A stretch of DNA of 64,000 nucleotides from Streptomyces sp. G-G2. Lineage in GTDB: Bacteria > Actinomycetota > Actinomycetes > Streptomycetales > Streptomycetaceae. The DNA lies in assembly GCF_030063135.1 (NCBI RefSeq), contig NZ_JASISO010000001.1:144977-208976 (forward strand). Direction: 5' to 3'. The translations under genes were made by a program, and so were the position numbers. Of the stretch, positions 44,423 through 52,953 are shown piece after piece. Below the pieces are notes generated by a model that saw only the letters and a program-made list of their open reading frames with translations, did no database searches and was not told where the DNA came from. Position 1 is the stretch's first letter; each line of letters begins with the position of its first letter.

Positions 44423-45019
44423 GGCCGCGGCCCCCGCTCGCTCGCATGCCGGTGGACCACCGGCGATTTGTTGACACCGAGGCAAACAGCGGTCGCATTT
44501 TACCAAAACTTGGTAATCGCGGCCGCTGTTACTCGCAGTAAGCCGAACCCCGTGAACTGTCCGGTTGGTTCGCTCTTCCACCGTTCTGTCGTGGCCATGG
44601 GTGACACCCTGTGTTGCTGCCCGACGGCGCGGTGTCGCACGCAGGTTATCCAGCCGTTACCCGCCAGTAACGAACCCCCTTGTGCCCTGGCCTGGAATGG
44701 ACAACGATCGGCCACGCTCGGTCCATCCCGCAGCGCCGGTCAGCCGGACAGCGCGGATGGGTCCCCACCGGGCCGGCCGGTGGCAGTGGCACCGGCCGTG
44801 GGACAGGGGGGTCGCCGCCGTACCCGGTGGTGCCTGTCCCCGTCAGGTTGCGCGAACGCGTGGCCCAGTGGTTGTCGCTCGGGGGTGATCGCCGGTGTTC
44901 CTCTCGCGGCACAGCCGTGGCACGGTCGCCTGCGCTCCTTCCCGAGGACGTAGCACTTCTCCCATCCCAGGACGGGCAGGGCCCGGACCGGAGATGTACG
45001 TCCGATGAGGAGGACCAAC
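44423..45019. other. 597-bp gene-free region with palindromes
   Basis: No frame here looks coding. It holds a TTGACA at 44470, the extended inverted repeat at 44485-44530, the palindrome at 44529-44541 and GTTAC-N6-GTAAC at 44656-44671. The remainder up to the AGGAGG at 45008 shows nothing I recognise. It is probably the regulatory region of the DUF6230 operon. Confidence 0.6.
44485..44541. promoter_or_regulatory. Extended imperfect palindrome plus adjoining palindrome
   Basis: A ~22-base arm (44485-44506, AACAGCGGTCGC at the outside, TTACCAA inside) pairs with 44510-44530 (TTGGTAA inside, GCGGCCGCTGTT outside) with one gap and a few mismatches. Immediately after, TTACT-CGC-AGTAA forms a second palindrome (44529-44541). 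As RNA this is a long hairpin (possible thioredoxin-gene terminator); as DNA it may hold operators. Confidence 0.6.
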
Positions 45020-45667
45020 ATGATTTCCCAGGTTCGTGGTGGTACCAGATGGAAGCGCTTCGCTCTCGTCATGGTCCCGAGCATCGCGGCCACCGCCGCG
45101 GTGGGTGTGGGTCTGGCGCAGGGTGCTCTCGCGGCGTCCTTCAGCGTCTCGGGCCAGGACTTCAAGGTGTCGGCCGACGAGCTCGTCGGTGACAACCTGA
45201 TCCAGTACGGCAGCGTGGCCAAGGGCAAGACCCTCGGCGACGACAAGAAGGACGCGTACCACCCGGTCACCATCTCCGGGTTCAGTCACGCCGAGATCAC
45301 CAACATGTGCCAGTCCCTGGTCACCCCGGTGCCCGGTCTCGGCAACATCACCCTGCAGCTGCGGACGGGCAACAAGGGCCGTCCCGCCGTCGCGGAGAAC
45401 ATCTACCTCGATGTCGCCGAGCTGGACGCGGACGCCAAGTTCGAGCAGCTCGACATCGGTGTCGCGGCCGGTGACGCGAGCCACACCACCAAGGCGCAGC
45501 CCGGCACGCTGGCGGACGGAGCCCTCTTCTCGCAGCGCGCGAAGAAGGCCACGCTGACCAACGTCCGGCAGAAGGCATGGGCGACGACGGCGGGCACCTT
45601 CACGCTGCCGGACCTCAAGCTGCGCCTGCTCAGCGGCGACCAGCCGTGCTACCAGGACGCCAAGTAG
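45020..45667 (+). CDS. DUF6230 family secreted protein
   Basis: A 215-residue exported protein. ATG 45020 has AGGAGG at 45008-45013; an earlier ATG at 45005 overlaps that ribosome site and is rejected. The signal peptide is RWKRFALVMVPSIAATAAVGVGLAQGALAAS (cut near residue 37). The mature part is beta-rich with two Cys (NMCQSL and QPCYQDAK) that may form a disulfide, and LYLDVAELDADAKFEQLDIG-like strands. Homologues are sometimes labelled cholesterol esterase, but no GxSxG motif is present. First gene of a three-gene operon. Confidence 0.87.
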   Translation: MISQVRGGTRWKRFALVMVPSIAATAAVGVGLAQGALAASFSVSGQDFKVSADELVGDNLIQYGSVAKGKTLGDDKKDAYHPVTISGFSHAEITNMCQSLVTPVPGLGNITLQLRTGNKGRPAVAENIYLDVAELDADAKFEQLDIGVAAGDASHTTKAQPGTLADGALFSQRAKKATLTNVRQKAWATTAGTFTLPDLKLRLLSGDQPCYQDAK

Positions 45668-45783
45668 TCCGTCCGGCGGCTTGAACCGGACGGGCGGGCG
45701 CGGTGGCCCCACCGCCGCCCCGTCCGCCCGTCCGGGCGCTCCACGTAGTTCTCCGTACGACCGTTTTCAGGGAGCTGTTGTCC

Positions 45784-46290
45784 ATGTACCCCGAGGCCCC
45801 CGTATCCCCGGCAGACGACCACCCGCTCACGGTGCTCTGGTACCAGTTCCGCGCCTGGCGCGGCGCCCGGCCCTTCTGGGCGGGGCTGTTCACGCTGCTG
45901 GGCGGGATCCCGATCGCGTACTTCCCGTATGCGGATGTCCGGTTGGGCAACATCACGATCGCCATGGCGACGACGGCCGGGGCGGGCTCACTGATCATCG
46001 GTGTCCTGCTGGTCACGCTCGGGTTCGCCCTCTGGTTCCAGCAGACCATCCGGATCTTCGCCGGTGTCGCCACGATCCTGCTGGGTCTGGTGTCCCTGCC
46101 GGTGTCGAACATCGGAGGCTTCCTGCTGGGCTTCCTGTTCGCTCTGATCGGCGGCGGCCTCGCGCTGGCCTGGGTACCCGGTGTGCCCGTGGACACCGAG
46201 GTCAAGCTGCCCGCTCCCCGCGAGACGGACACGGACCACGCTTCCGAGACGACTGCCCACGCCGATGGCGGGAGGAACAGTGCGGGGTGA
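45784..46290 (+). CDS. DUF6114 membrane protein
   Basis: A 168-residue protein with four hydrophobic spans (ARPFWAGLFTLLGGIPIAYF, ATTAGAGSLIIGVLLVTLGFALWF, IRIFAGVATILLGLVSLP, NIGGFLLGFLFALIGGGLALAW) and hydrophilic ends. ATG 45784 follows GGGAG. It overlaps the next gene by 11 bp. The DUF6230-DUF6114 pairing is recurrent in Streptomyces from memory; function unknown. A small four-helix membrane protein beside secreted beta proteins suggests an envelope assembly, by inference. Confidence 0.88.
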   Translation: MYPEAPVSPADDHPLTVLWYQFRAWRGARPFWAGLFTLLGGIPIAYFPYADVRLGNITIAMATTAGAGSLIIGVLLVTLGFALWFQQTIRIFAGVATILLGLVSLPVSNIGGFLLGFLFALIGGGLALAWVPGVPVDTEVKLPAPRETDTDHASETTAHADGGRNSAG

Positions 46291-47599
46291 CGATACGCAA
46301 CGGGCCCTGGCCCCTGGCGGAGAGGCCCGTGAGAGAAAGGGCCCGCGCCACGCGGCGCCCAGGAAGTCGCTGCTGACCAAGCTCCAGATACCCGTCGGCA
46401 AGACGATGGCGCTGGCGGCCATGCCGACCGCCGTGTTCGTCGGGATGGGCATGGCGCCGAAGATGGCCCTGGCGGACGACAAGGAGATTCCGTTCGCGCC
46501 CGGACCGTGCGTCACGCGGTCCGACGAGCCCACCGAATCCCCTTCCCCGTCGGCCTCGGCCTCGGCCTCCACGCGTCCGTCCCCGAGTGCGTCGCCCAGT
46601 GCGTCTCCCTCGGCGGGCGTACCGGTGCTGCCCAAGCCCTCGGCCTCCTCCTCGGCGTCCAAGCCCGCGCCCAAGCCGGACGCGGCGCAGTCGGCGAAGC
46701 AGGGGATCCCGGCCGCCCAGCCGTCCGCGAGCGCTTCCCCGTCGGCGTCCGCGCCCCCGAACCCGCTGGACCCGCTGGGGCTGGGCGACAAGGTCAAGGA
46801 CTTCTTCGACGAGCTGGGCAAGCCCCTCAGGGACACCGAGGTCCCGGCCGCCCCGGTGCCCGCGCCCAGTGCCCCCGCGGGCGGGAAGCAGACCCCCGAC
46901 CCGGCGGCGGACCCGATCCGCGAGGCGGCGAACAAGGCGGGCGTCTCCGTCTCGGAGCTGCCGCAGGACGTCAAGGACACCGCGAAGACCCCGAAGGACG
47001 AGACGGGCAGGACCGACCAGGAGAAGGCCGAGGACGCCAAGGCGGCCGCGGACAAGGAGAAGGCCGACAAGGGCACGGCGGCGGACGGCAAGACGCTGGA
47101 CGGGAAGACCCCGTTCCCCTGCCCGACGCTCGACGCCAAGGCCCTGGCCAACGCTCGGCTGGAGCCGGGCATCCCGCTCCTGCCGGACGAGCCCTGGTAC
47201 CTCGACAGCTCCCTGCTGACCCTCTACGGCCTGGACTACGCGGGGATCGTCGAGGTGAAGACGGCGGGCGGTCACACCAAGAAGGTCCTCAAGTTCACCG
47301 CGGACTCGCTCGACATCAAGGACCTCTACCAGACGGTCGGAACGAGCGGGAACGTCGCCCACCTCAAGTCCCGTCCGGGCTCCACGTCCACGATCCGCGG
47401 CGGCACGGTGACGATGTACACCGAGAGCCTCAAGGGCAACCTCTTCGGGCTGATCCCGATCGAGTTCACCCCGAACACGCCGCCGCCGCTGAACGTCCCC
47501 TTCGCGTTCTTCACGAACGTCAAGGTCGTCCAGGCGGGGCAGTTCGGCGGCGACCTCACCGTCCCGGGCCTGCACAACTACATCGGCCCGCCGGAGTAG
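46280..47599 (+). CDS. Secreted protein with Ser/Pro-rich linker and beta-rich C-terminal domain
   Basis: A 439-residue protein from GTG 46280 with GGGAGG four bases upstream. A basic head (about 1-35), then signal segment KTMALAAMPTAVFVGMGMAPKMALADD (cut near 60), a long Ser/Pro/Ala and Lys/Asp/Glu-rich linker (about 70-290), and a C-terminal domain (about 300-439) with PCPTLDAKAL, LKFTADSLDIKDL, RGGTVTMYTESLKGNLFGLIPIEFTPNTPPP. The repeated hydrophobic strand pattern resembles that of the DUF6230 protein two genes upstream. No catalytic motif. Third gene of the operon, ended by the terminator at 47670-47722. Confidence 0.85.
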   Translation: MRGDDTQRALAPGGEARERKGPRHAAPRKSLLTKLQIPVGKTMALAAMPTAVFVGMGMAPKMALADDKEIPFAPGPCVTRSDEPTESPSPSASASASTRPSPSASPSASPSAGVPVLPKPSASSSASKPAPKPDAAQSAKQGIPAAQPSASASPSASAPPNPLDPLGLGDKVKDFFDELGKPLRDTEVPAAPVPAPSAPAGGKQTPDPAADPIREAANKAGVSVSELPQDVKDTAKTPKDETGRTDQEKAEDAKAAADKEKADKGTAADGKTLDGKTPFPCPTLDAKALANARLEPGIPLLPDEPWYLDSSLLTLYGLDYAGIVEVKTAGGHTKKVLKFTADSLDIKDLYQTVGTSGNVAHLKSRPGSTSTIRGGTVTMYTESLKGNLFGLIPIEFTPNTPPPLNVPFAFFTNVKVVQAGQFGGDLTVPGLHNYIGPPE

Positions 47600-47669
47600 G
47601 CACCCCCGCCGGAGCAGGCACTCGCCCGGCTCCCGCGCCGACGCACCCGTCGGCCGTCCGCCGGTCACA

Positions 47670-47722
47670 CGCCGAGGGCGGCGCCCCGGTCCTCTCACGG
47701 ACCCGGGGCGCCGCCCTCGGCG
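47670..47722. terminator. Very strong bidirectional terminator
   Basis: A 20-bp stem (CGCCGAGGGCGGCGCCCCGG at 47670-47689 with its complement ending 47722) lies between the converging DUF6230 operon and pyk. Confidence 0.9.
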
Positions 47723-47755
47723 TTTCGCCGCGCGGTGGCGCGGAACGCGACGGGA

Positions 47756-49186
47756 TCAGACGCGGGCGTCCCCACCGAGGTGGTGGACGCGGACCATGTT
47801 GGTCGTGCCCGGGACACCGGGGGGCGAACCGGCCGTGATGATCATGGTGTCGCCCTGGTTGTAGCGCCCGAGCTTGAGCAGCTCGTCGTCCACCAGGTCG
47901 ACCATCGCGTCCGTGTTGTCCACGCGCGGAACGACGTACGACTCGACGCCCCAGCTCAGCGAGAGCTGGTTGCGGGTGCTCTCGTCGGTGGTGAAGGCCA
48001 GGATCGGCTGGGCCGCGCGGTAGCGCGACAGGCGGCGGGCCGTGTCACCGGAGTGGGTGAAGGCGACCAGGGCCTTGCCGTCGAGGAAGTCCGCGATCTC
48101 GCAGGCCGCGCGGGCGACGGAGCCGCCCTGGGTGCGCGGCTTCTTGCCCGGCACCAGCGGCTGGAGGCCCTTGGAGAGCAGCTCCTCCTCGGCCGCCACG
48201 ACGATCTTCGACATCGTCTTGACGGTCTCGATCGGGTAGGCGCCGACCGAGGACTCGGCCGACAGCATGACCGCGTCGGCGCCGTCGAGGATGGCGTTCG
48301 CGACGTCGGAGGCCTCGGCGCGGGTCGGCCGCGAGTTGGTGATCATCGACTCCATCATCTGGGTCGCGACGATCACCGGCTTGGCGTTGCGGCGGCACAT
48401 TTCGATGAGCCGCTTCTGGACCATCGGGACCTTTTCGAGCGGGTACTCGACGGCCAGGTCACCACGGGCCACCATGACCGCGTCGAAGGCGTCGACGACG
48501 GCCTCCATGTTCGCGACCGCCTGCGGCTTCTCGACCTTGGCGATGACGGGGACCCGGCGGCCCTCCTCGTCCATGACCTTGTGGACGTCCTTGACGTCGT
48601 TGGCGTCACGGACGAAGGACAGGGCGACCATGTCGCAGCCCATCCGCAGGGCGAAGCGGAGGTCGTCCACGTCCTTCTCGGACAGGGCGGGGACGTTGAC
48701 GGCGGTACCCGGCAGGTTGATGCCCTTGTGGTCCGAGATGACACCGCCCTCGATGACGATGGTCTTGACCTGCGGGCCCTCGACCGAGGTCACCCGCAGC
48801 TCGACGTTGCCGTCGTTGATCAGGATCTGGTCGCCCTTGGAGACGTCACCCGGCAGACCCTTGTAGGTGGTGCCGCAGATGGACTTGTCACCCGGGACGT
48901 CCTCGGTGGTGATGGTGAACTCGTCACCGCGCACCAGCTCGACGGGGCCCTCGGCGAAGGTTTCCAGACGGATCTTGGGACCCTGGAGGTCGGCGAGGAC
49001 GCCGACCGCACGCCCGGTGTCCTCGGAGACCTGCCGGACGCGGTCGTACCGCTCCTGGTGTTCTGCCTGGGATCCGTGGCTGAAGTTGAATCGGGCCACG
49101 TTCATACCTGCCTCGATGAGCGCTTTCAGCTGCTCATACGAGTCGACGGCGGGGCCCAGCGTGCAGACAATTTTGGAACGGCGCAT
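47756..49186 (-). CDS. pyk: Pyruvate kinase
   Basis: Converts phosphoenolpyruvate and ADP to pyruvate and ATP. 476 residues with the complete family motifs: MRRSKIVCTLGPAVDSYEQL at the N-terminus, MNVARFNFSHGS, the Lys/Glu active-site region IIAKVEKPQAVANM with VMVARGDLAVE, and the C-terminal allosteric domain with AFTHSGDTARRLSRYR. It is the last gene of the leftward pta-ackA-pyk group; ackA ends 63 bp upstream. S. coelicolor has two pyruvate kinases and this position corresponds to the one near ackA (pyk2 from memory). Confidence 0.97.
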   Translation of the reverse strand: MRRSKIVCTLGPAVDSYEQLKALIEAGMNVARFNFSHGSQAEHQERYDRVRQVSEDTGRAVGVLADLQGPKIRLETFAEGPVELVRGDEFTITTEDVPGDKSICGTTYKGLPGDVSKGDQILINDGNVELRVTSVEGPQVKTIVIEGGVISDHKGINLPGTAVNVPALSEKDVDDLRFALRMGCDMVALSFVRDANDVKDVHKVMDEEGRRVPVIAKVEKPQAVANMEAVVDAFDAVMVARGDLAVEYPLEKVPMVQKRLIEMCRRNAKPVIVATQMMESMITNSRPTRAEASDVANAILDGADAVMLSAESSVGAYPIETVKTMSKIVVAAEEELLSKGLQPLVPGKKPRTQGGSVARAACEIADFLDGKALVAFTHSGDTARRLSRYRAAQPILAFTTDESTRNQLSLSWGVESYVVPRVDNTDAMVDLVDDELLKLGRYNQGDTMIITAGSPPGVPGTTNMVRVHHLGGDARV

Positions 49187-49249
49187 GGAGCGGATCCTAT
49201 CGGTTTGTTTCGTAGTGGAATATTCCGTCTGGTGGAAAGTCCAAGTGAA

Positions 49250-50464
49250 CTACTGGGTAACCAGCTCGTAGGCCTGGGTGGCGATCTCCAGTTCCTCGTC
49301 CGTGGGGACCACCGCGACCGCCACCCGCGCGTACTCCGCGGAGATCAGCCGCGGCTCCGGCGAGCGCGTCGCGTTGGCCTCCAGGTCCAGCGCGAGCCCC
49401 AGCTCGGCCAGACCGTCCACGGCAGCTTCCCGCACCTGGTGGGCGTTCTCGCCGACCCCGGCCGTGAACACCACGGCGTCCACCCGGCCGAGCACGGCCG
49501 AGTAGGCGCCGATGTACTTCTTCAGGCGGTGGACGTACGCCGCGAAGGCGACCGCGGCCGGCTCCTCGCCCTCGCCCGCGCGCCGCAGCACCTCCCGCAT
49601 GTCGTTGTCCCCGCACATGCCCAGCAGACCGCTCTTCTTGTTCAGGAGCGAATCGATCTCATCCACCGAGAGGCCGCCCACCCGCGCCAGGTGGAAGACC
49701 ACCGCCGGATCGAGGTCCCCGGAGCGGGTACCCATGATCAGACCCTCCAGCGGGGTCAGGCCCATGGAGGTCTCCACGCACACCCCGCCGCGCACGGCCG
49801 AGGCCGAGGCGCCGTTGCCCAGGTGCAGCACGATGACGTTCACGTCCTCGACGGCCTTGCCCAGCAGGGCGGCGGTCGCCCGGGACACGTACGCGTGGGA
49901 GGTGCCGTGGAACCCGTACCGCCGGATGGAGTACTTCTCGGCGGTCGCGGCGTCGATCGCGTACCGCGCCACGTGCTCCGGCATGGTCGAGTGGAAGGCG
50001 GTGTCGAAGACCGCGATCTGGGGGAGGTCGCCGCGCAGCCCGCGGGCCACCTCGATGCCGGTCACGTTCGCCGGGTTGTGCAGCGGCGCGAGCGGGATCA
50101 GGGCGCGGATCTCCGCGAGCACCTCGTCGTCGATGACGGTCGGCTGGGTGAACTTCGTCCCGCCGTGCACCACCCGGTGTCCGACGGCGGCCAGTTCGGG
50201 GGAGTCCAGGCCCATGCCGTCGGCGGCCAGCTCGGCCGCGACGGCCTCCAGGGCGGCCCGGTGGTCCGCGATCGGGCCGACGGTCTCGCGCTTGCCGCCC
50301 TCCGCGCCCGGCCCGGTGAGCGGCTCGTGCACCAGCCGGGAGATCTGCTCGCCGATGCGCTCGACCAGGCCCACGGCCAGGCGGGACCGGTCCGCCATGT
50401 CGAGCAGCTGGTACTTGACCGACGAGGAGCCGGAGTTGAGGACGAGTACGCGCGATGCGGTCAC
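49250..50464 (-). CDS. ackA: Acetate kinase
   Basis: Converts acetyl phosphate and ADP to acetate and ATP. 404 residues from GTG 50464 with GAGAAGG upstream. Motifs: VLVLNSGSSSVKYQLLD (phosphate-binding loop), GHRVVHGGTKF, FHGTSHAYV and LHLGNGASASAV, all of the ASKHA acetate kinase family; full length. It follows pta by 58 bp and should be co-transcribed with it. Its partner pta is interrupted by a stop codon in this sequence, which would leave AckA without the normal acetyl phosphate source. Confidence 0.97.
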   Translation of the reverse strand: MTASRVLVLNSGSSSVKYQLLDMADRSRLAVGLVERIGEQISRLVHEPLTGPGAEGGKRETVGPIADHRAALEAVAAELAADGMGLDSPELAAVGHRVVHGGTKFTQPTVIDDEVLAEIRALIPLAPLHNPANVTGIEVARGLRGDLPQIAVFDTAFHSTMPEHVARYAIDAATAEKYSIRRYGFHGTSHAYVSRATAALLGKAVEDVNVIVLHLGNGASASAVRGGVCVETSMGLTPLEGLIMGTRSGDLDPAVVFHLARVGGLSVDEIDSLLNKKSGLLGMCGDNDMREVLRRAGEGEEPAAVAFAAYVHRLKKYIGAYSAVLGRVDAVVFTAGVGENAHQVREAAVDGLAELGLALDLEANATRSPEPRLISAEYARVAVAVVPTDEELEIATQAYELVTQ

Positions 50465-50522
50465 GGGTGCGGAACCTTCTCGTGTGGGGGAGCCGGGGGA
50501 GCTGGGGTGGTCGTACGGGGGG

Positions 50523-52685
50523 TCAGCCGGCGGCCGGCTTGGTCTGGGCCTGGATCGCGGTGATCGCCACGGTGGTGACGATGTCCTGGACCAGTGCCCC
50601 GCGCGAGAGGTCGTTGACCGGCTTGCGCAGGCCCTGCAGGACCGGGCCGACCGCGACGGCGCCCGCGGAGCGCTGCACGGCCTTGTAGGTGTTGTTGCCG
50701 GTGTTCAGGTCCGGGAAGATCAGTACGGTCGCCCGCCCGGCCACCTCGGAGCCCGGCAGCTTGGTCGCGGCCACGGACGGCTCGACGGCGGCGTCGTACT
50801 GGATCGGGCCCTCGACGGCCAGGCCGGGGCACCGCGCGCGGACGAGCTCGGTGGCCTTGCGGACCTTGTCGACGTCCGCGCCGGAGCCGGAGGTGCCGGT
50901 GGAGTACGAGAGCATCGCGATCCGCGGCTCGACGCCGAAGGCGGCGGCGGTGGCGGCCGACTGGACGGCGATGTCGGCGAGCTGCTCGGCGTTGGGGTCC
51001 GGGTTCACGGCGCAGTCGCCGTAGACGAGGACCTTGTCGGCCAGGCACATGAAGAAGACCGAGGAGACGATGGACGCCTCGGGCTTGGCGCTCCCGTCGC
51101 CCGCCGCCACCCCGCCTGACGCTCCCCCAGACTCCGTCCGGGGGGACCCCCTGCGCGCGGCTGCGTTGGTCTTGATGATCTCGAAGGCGGGGCGGATGGT
51201 CGCGGCGGTGGAGTGCACCGAACCGGAGACCATGCCGTCGGCCAGGCCCTCCTGGACCATCAGGGTCCCGAAGTAGTTGACGTCGGTGACCACGTCGTTG
51301 GCCAGCTCGACGGTCATGCCCTTGTGGGCGCGGGCCTTGGCGTAGTACTCGGCGAACCGTTCCCGCAGCGGGGAGGTGGCCGGGTCGATCAGCTGCGCGG
51401 CCGAGATGTCGATGCCGAGGTCGGCGGCCTTCTTCAGGATCGCCTGTTCGTTGCCCAGCAGGGTCAGGTCGCACACGCCCCGGCGCAGCACCACGTCGGC
51501 GGCGCGCAGCACCCGGTCCTCGGTGCCCTCGGGCAGCACCACCCGGCGCCGCTCGGCGCGGGCCTGCTCCAGCAGCTCGTGCTCGAACATCATCGGGGTG
51601 ACCCGGGTGGAGCGGGCCACCGAGATCCGGTCGCGCAGCTCGGCGGTGTCCACGTGCCGCTCGAAGAGGCCGAGCGCGGTCTCCAGCTTGCGCGGGGTCG
51701 CGGAGTTCAGGCGGCTCTGCAGCGCGAAGAGTTCGGCGGCGATCGGGAAGCTGTTGCCCGCGACGGAGACCACCGGGGTGCCCGGCGCCAGCTTCGAGGC
51801 CAGGGTCAGGATGTCCTAGCCGGGGCGCTCGCCCAGGGTCAGCAGCACCCCGGCGATCGGCGGGGTGCCGGAGGTGTGCGCGGCGAGCGCGCCGATGACC
51901 AGGTCGGAGCGGTCCCCGGGGGTGACGACCAGGCAGCCCGGGGTCAGGGCGTTCAGGAAGTTCGGCAGCATCGCGCCGCCGAAGACGAAGTCCACGGCGT
52001 CGCGGGCCAGCCCGGCCTCGTCGCCGAGCAGCACCTCGCCCCCCAGCGCCCGGGTGATCTGGGCGACCGTGGGCGCGGCGAGGGTCTTGTCGTCCGGCAG
52101 GACGTAGCAGGGCACGGGCAGCCGGGCGGTCAGCCGCTCGGCTATCACCTCGCGGTCCTCGGCGGCCACCCGGTTGACGACCACGGCCACGACCTCGCAG
52201 CCGAGGCTCTCGTAGGCGCGGTAGGCGTTGCGGGTCTCGGCGCGCACCGATTCGGCGGTCTGCTTGGTGCCGCCCACGACGGGGACGACGACCGCGCCGA
52301 GTTCGTTGGCGAGGCGGGCGTTGAGCGCCAGTTCGTCGGGGAGGTTGGTGTCGGCGTAGTCGGTGCCGAGGACCAGCACGACCTCGTAGTCGCGGGCCGC
52401 CCGGTGGTAGCCGTCCACGAGCTGGGAGACCAGTTCGTCGGCGCCCTTCTCGGCGAGCAGTGCGGAGGCCTCGTGGTACTCCATGCCGAAGGCGGTGGAG
52501 GGGTCCTGGTCGAGCCTGTAGCGGGCTTTGAGGAGGTCGAAGAGCCGGTCGGGTCCGTCGTGCAGCAGGGGGCGGTAGACACCCACCCGGCCCGTCTGGC
52601 GGGTCAGCAGCTCCATGAGGCCGAGCTCGATGACCTGTCGGCCGTCCCCCCGGTCGATGCCGGTCACGTACACGCTGCGCGTCAC
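50523..52685 (-). pseudogene. pta: Phosphate acetyltransferase, interrupted by in-frame amber codon
   Basis: The two-domain Pta (acetyl-CoA + phosphate to acetyl phosphate) is readable in one frame from GTG 52685 to 50523, 721 codons. An in-frame TAG (51816-51818, codon 290) splits it: 289 residues of the N-terminal BioD/DRTGG-like region (MTRSVYVTGIDRGDG...LLTLGERPG) and, after the stop, DILTLASKLAPGTPVVSVAGNSF and the whole catalytic PTA_PTB domain. GTG 51773 could restart a 416-residue product. The catalytic part also carries about 27 extra residues (NAAARRGSPRTESGG...) between EIIKT and KPEASIVSSVFFMCL, made by the repeat at 51122-51153. No frameshift. Could be a real nonsense mutation, readthrough, or a sequencing error. 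Confidence 0.85.
51122..51153. repeat. 32-bp palindromic repeat inserted in pta (copy B)
   Basis: Sequence with core TCCGTCCGGGGGGACCCCCT; 29 of 32 positions equal copy A at 29011-29042. The surrounding insertion is about 81 bp and keeps the pta frame. Confidence 0.85.
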
Positions 52686-52718
52686 GCGTGCTCTCCGTCC
52701 ATGTTCGGTCATTTTACC

Positions 52719-52769
52719 CATTTAGTACGGGCTTGCCCTCTTGACAATACCTCTGCTGATGGATAGGGC
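52719..52769. promoter_or_regulatory. Divergent pta and pfkA promoters sharing a -35 region
   Basis: Plus strand: TTGACA (52741-52746), 17-bp spacer, TAGGGC (52764-52769), for pfkA with a ~180-base leader. Minus strand: TTGTCA (52742-52747), 17-bp spacer, TAAATG (52719-52724), for pta. The two -35 boxes occupy the same bases, so polymerase binding should be mutually exclusive. Confidence 0.65.
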
Positions 52770-52953
52770 ACCCGCCAGGAAAAGGGCCCGTCCGTAAGGG
52801 TCCAAAGGCCTGACGGGGGGCACGGCTGGTAGCGCGCCCCGCTCGCGGCCCGTGGAACAATCGGACAGGCTTCATCAATACGCCCTTCATATGTACGACG
52901 GTCCGCCCGCACGCGGACCGTCAGGTACGACCAGGAGCAGGAGACACAGCACG

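Noticed and set aside
44468..44953. 161-codon frame in the region upstream of the DUF6230 gene
   Set aside because: No ribosome site, atypical composition, and it runs through the hairpin and palindromes; not conserved-looking.
47735..50563. 942-codon open frame on the plus strand across pyk-ackA
   Set aside because: Antisense shadow of two certain genes; His/Gly/Val-rich with no motifs.
51816..51818. Amber codon as pyrrolysine or programmed recoding site
   Set aside because: No pyrrolysine machinery is expected in Streptomyces and no downstream stimulatory structure is evident; a mutation or sequencing error is simpler.
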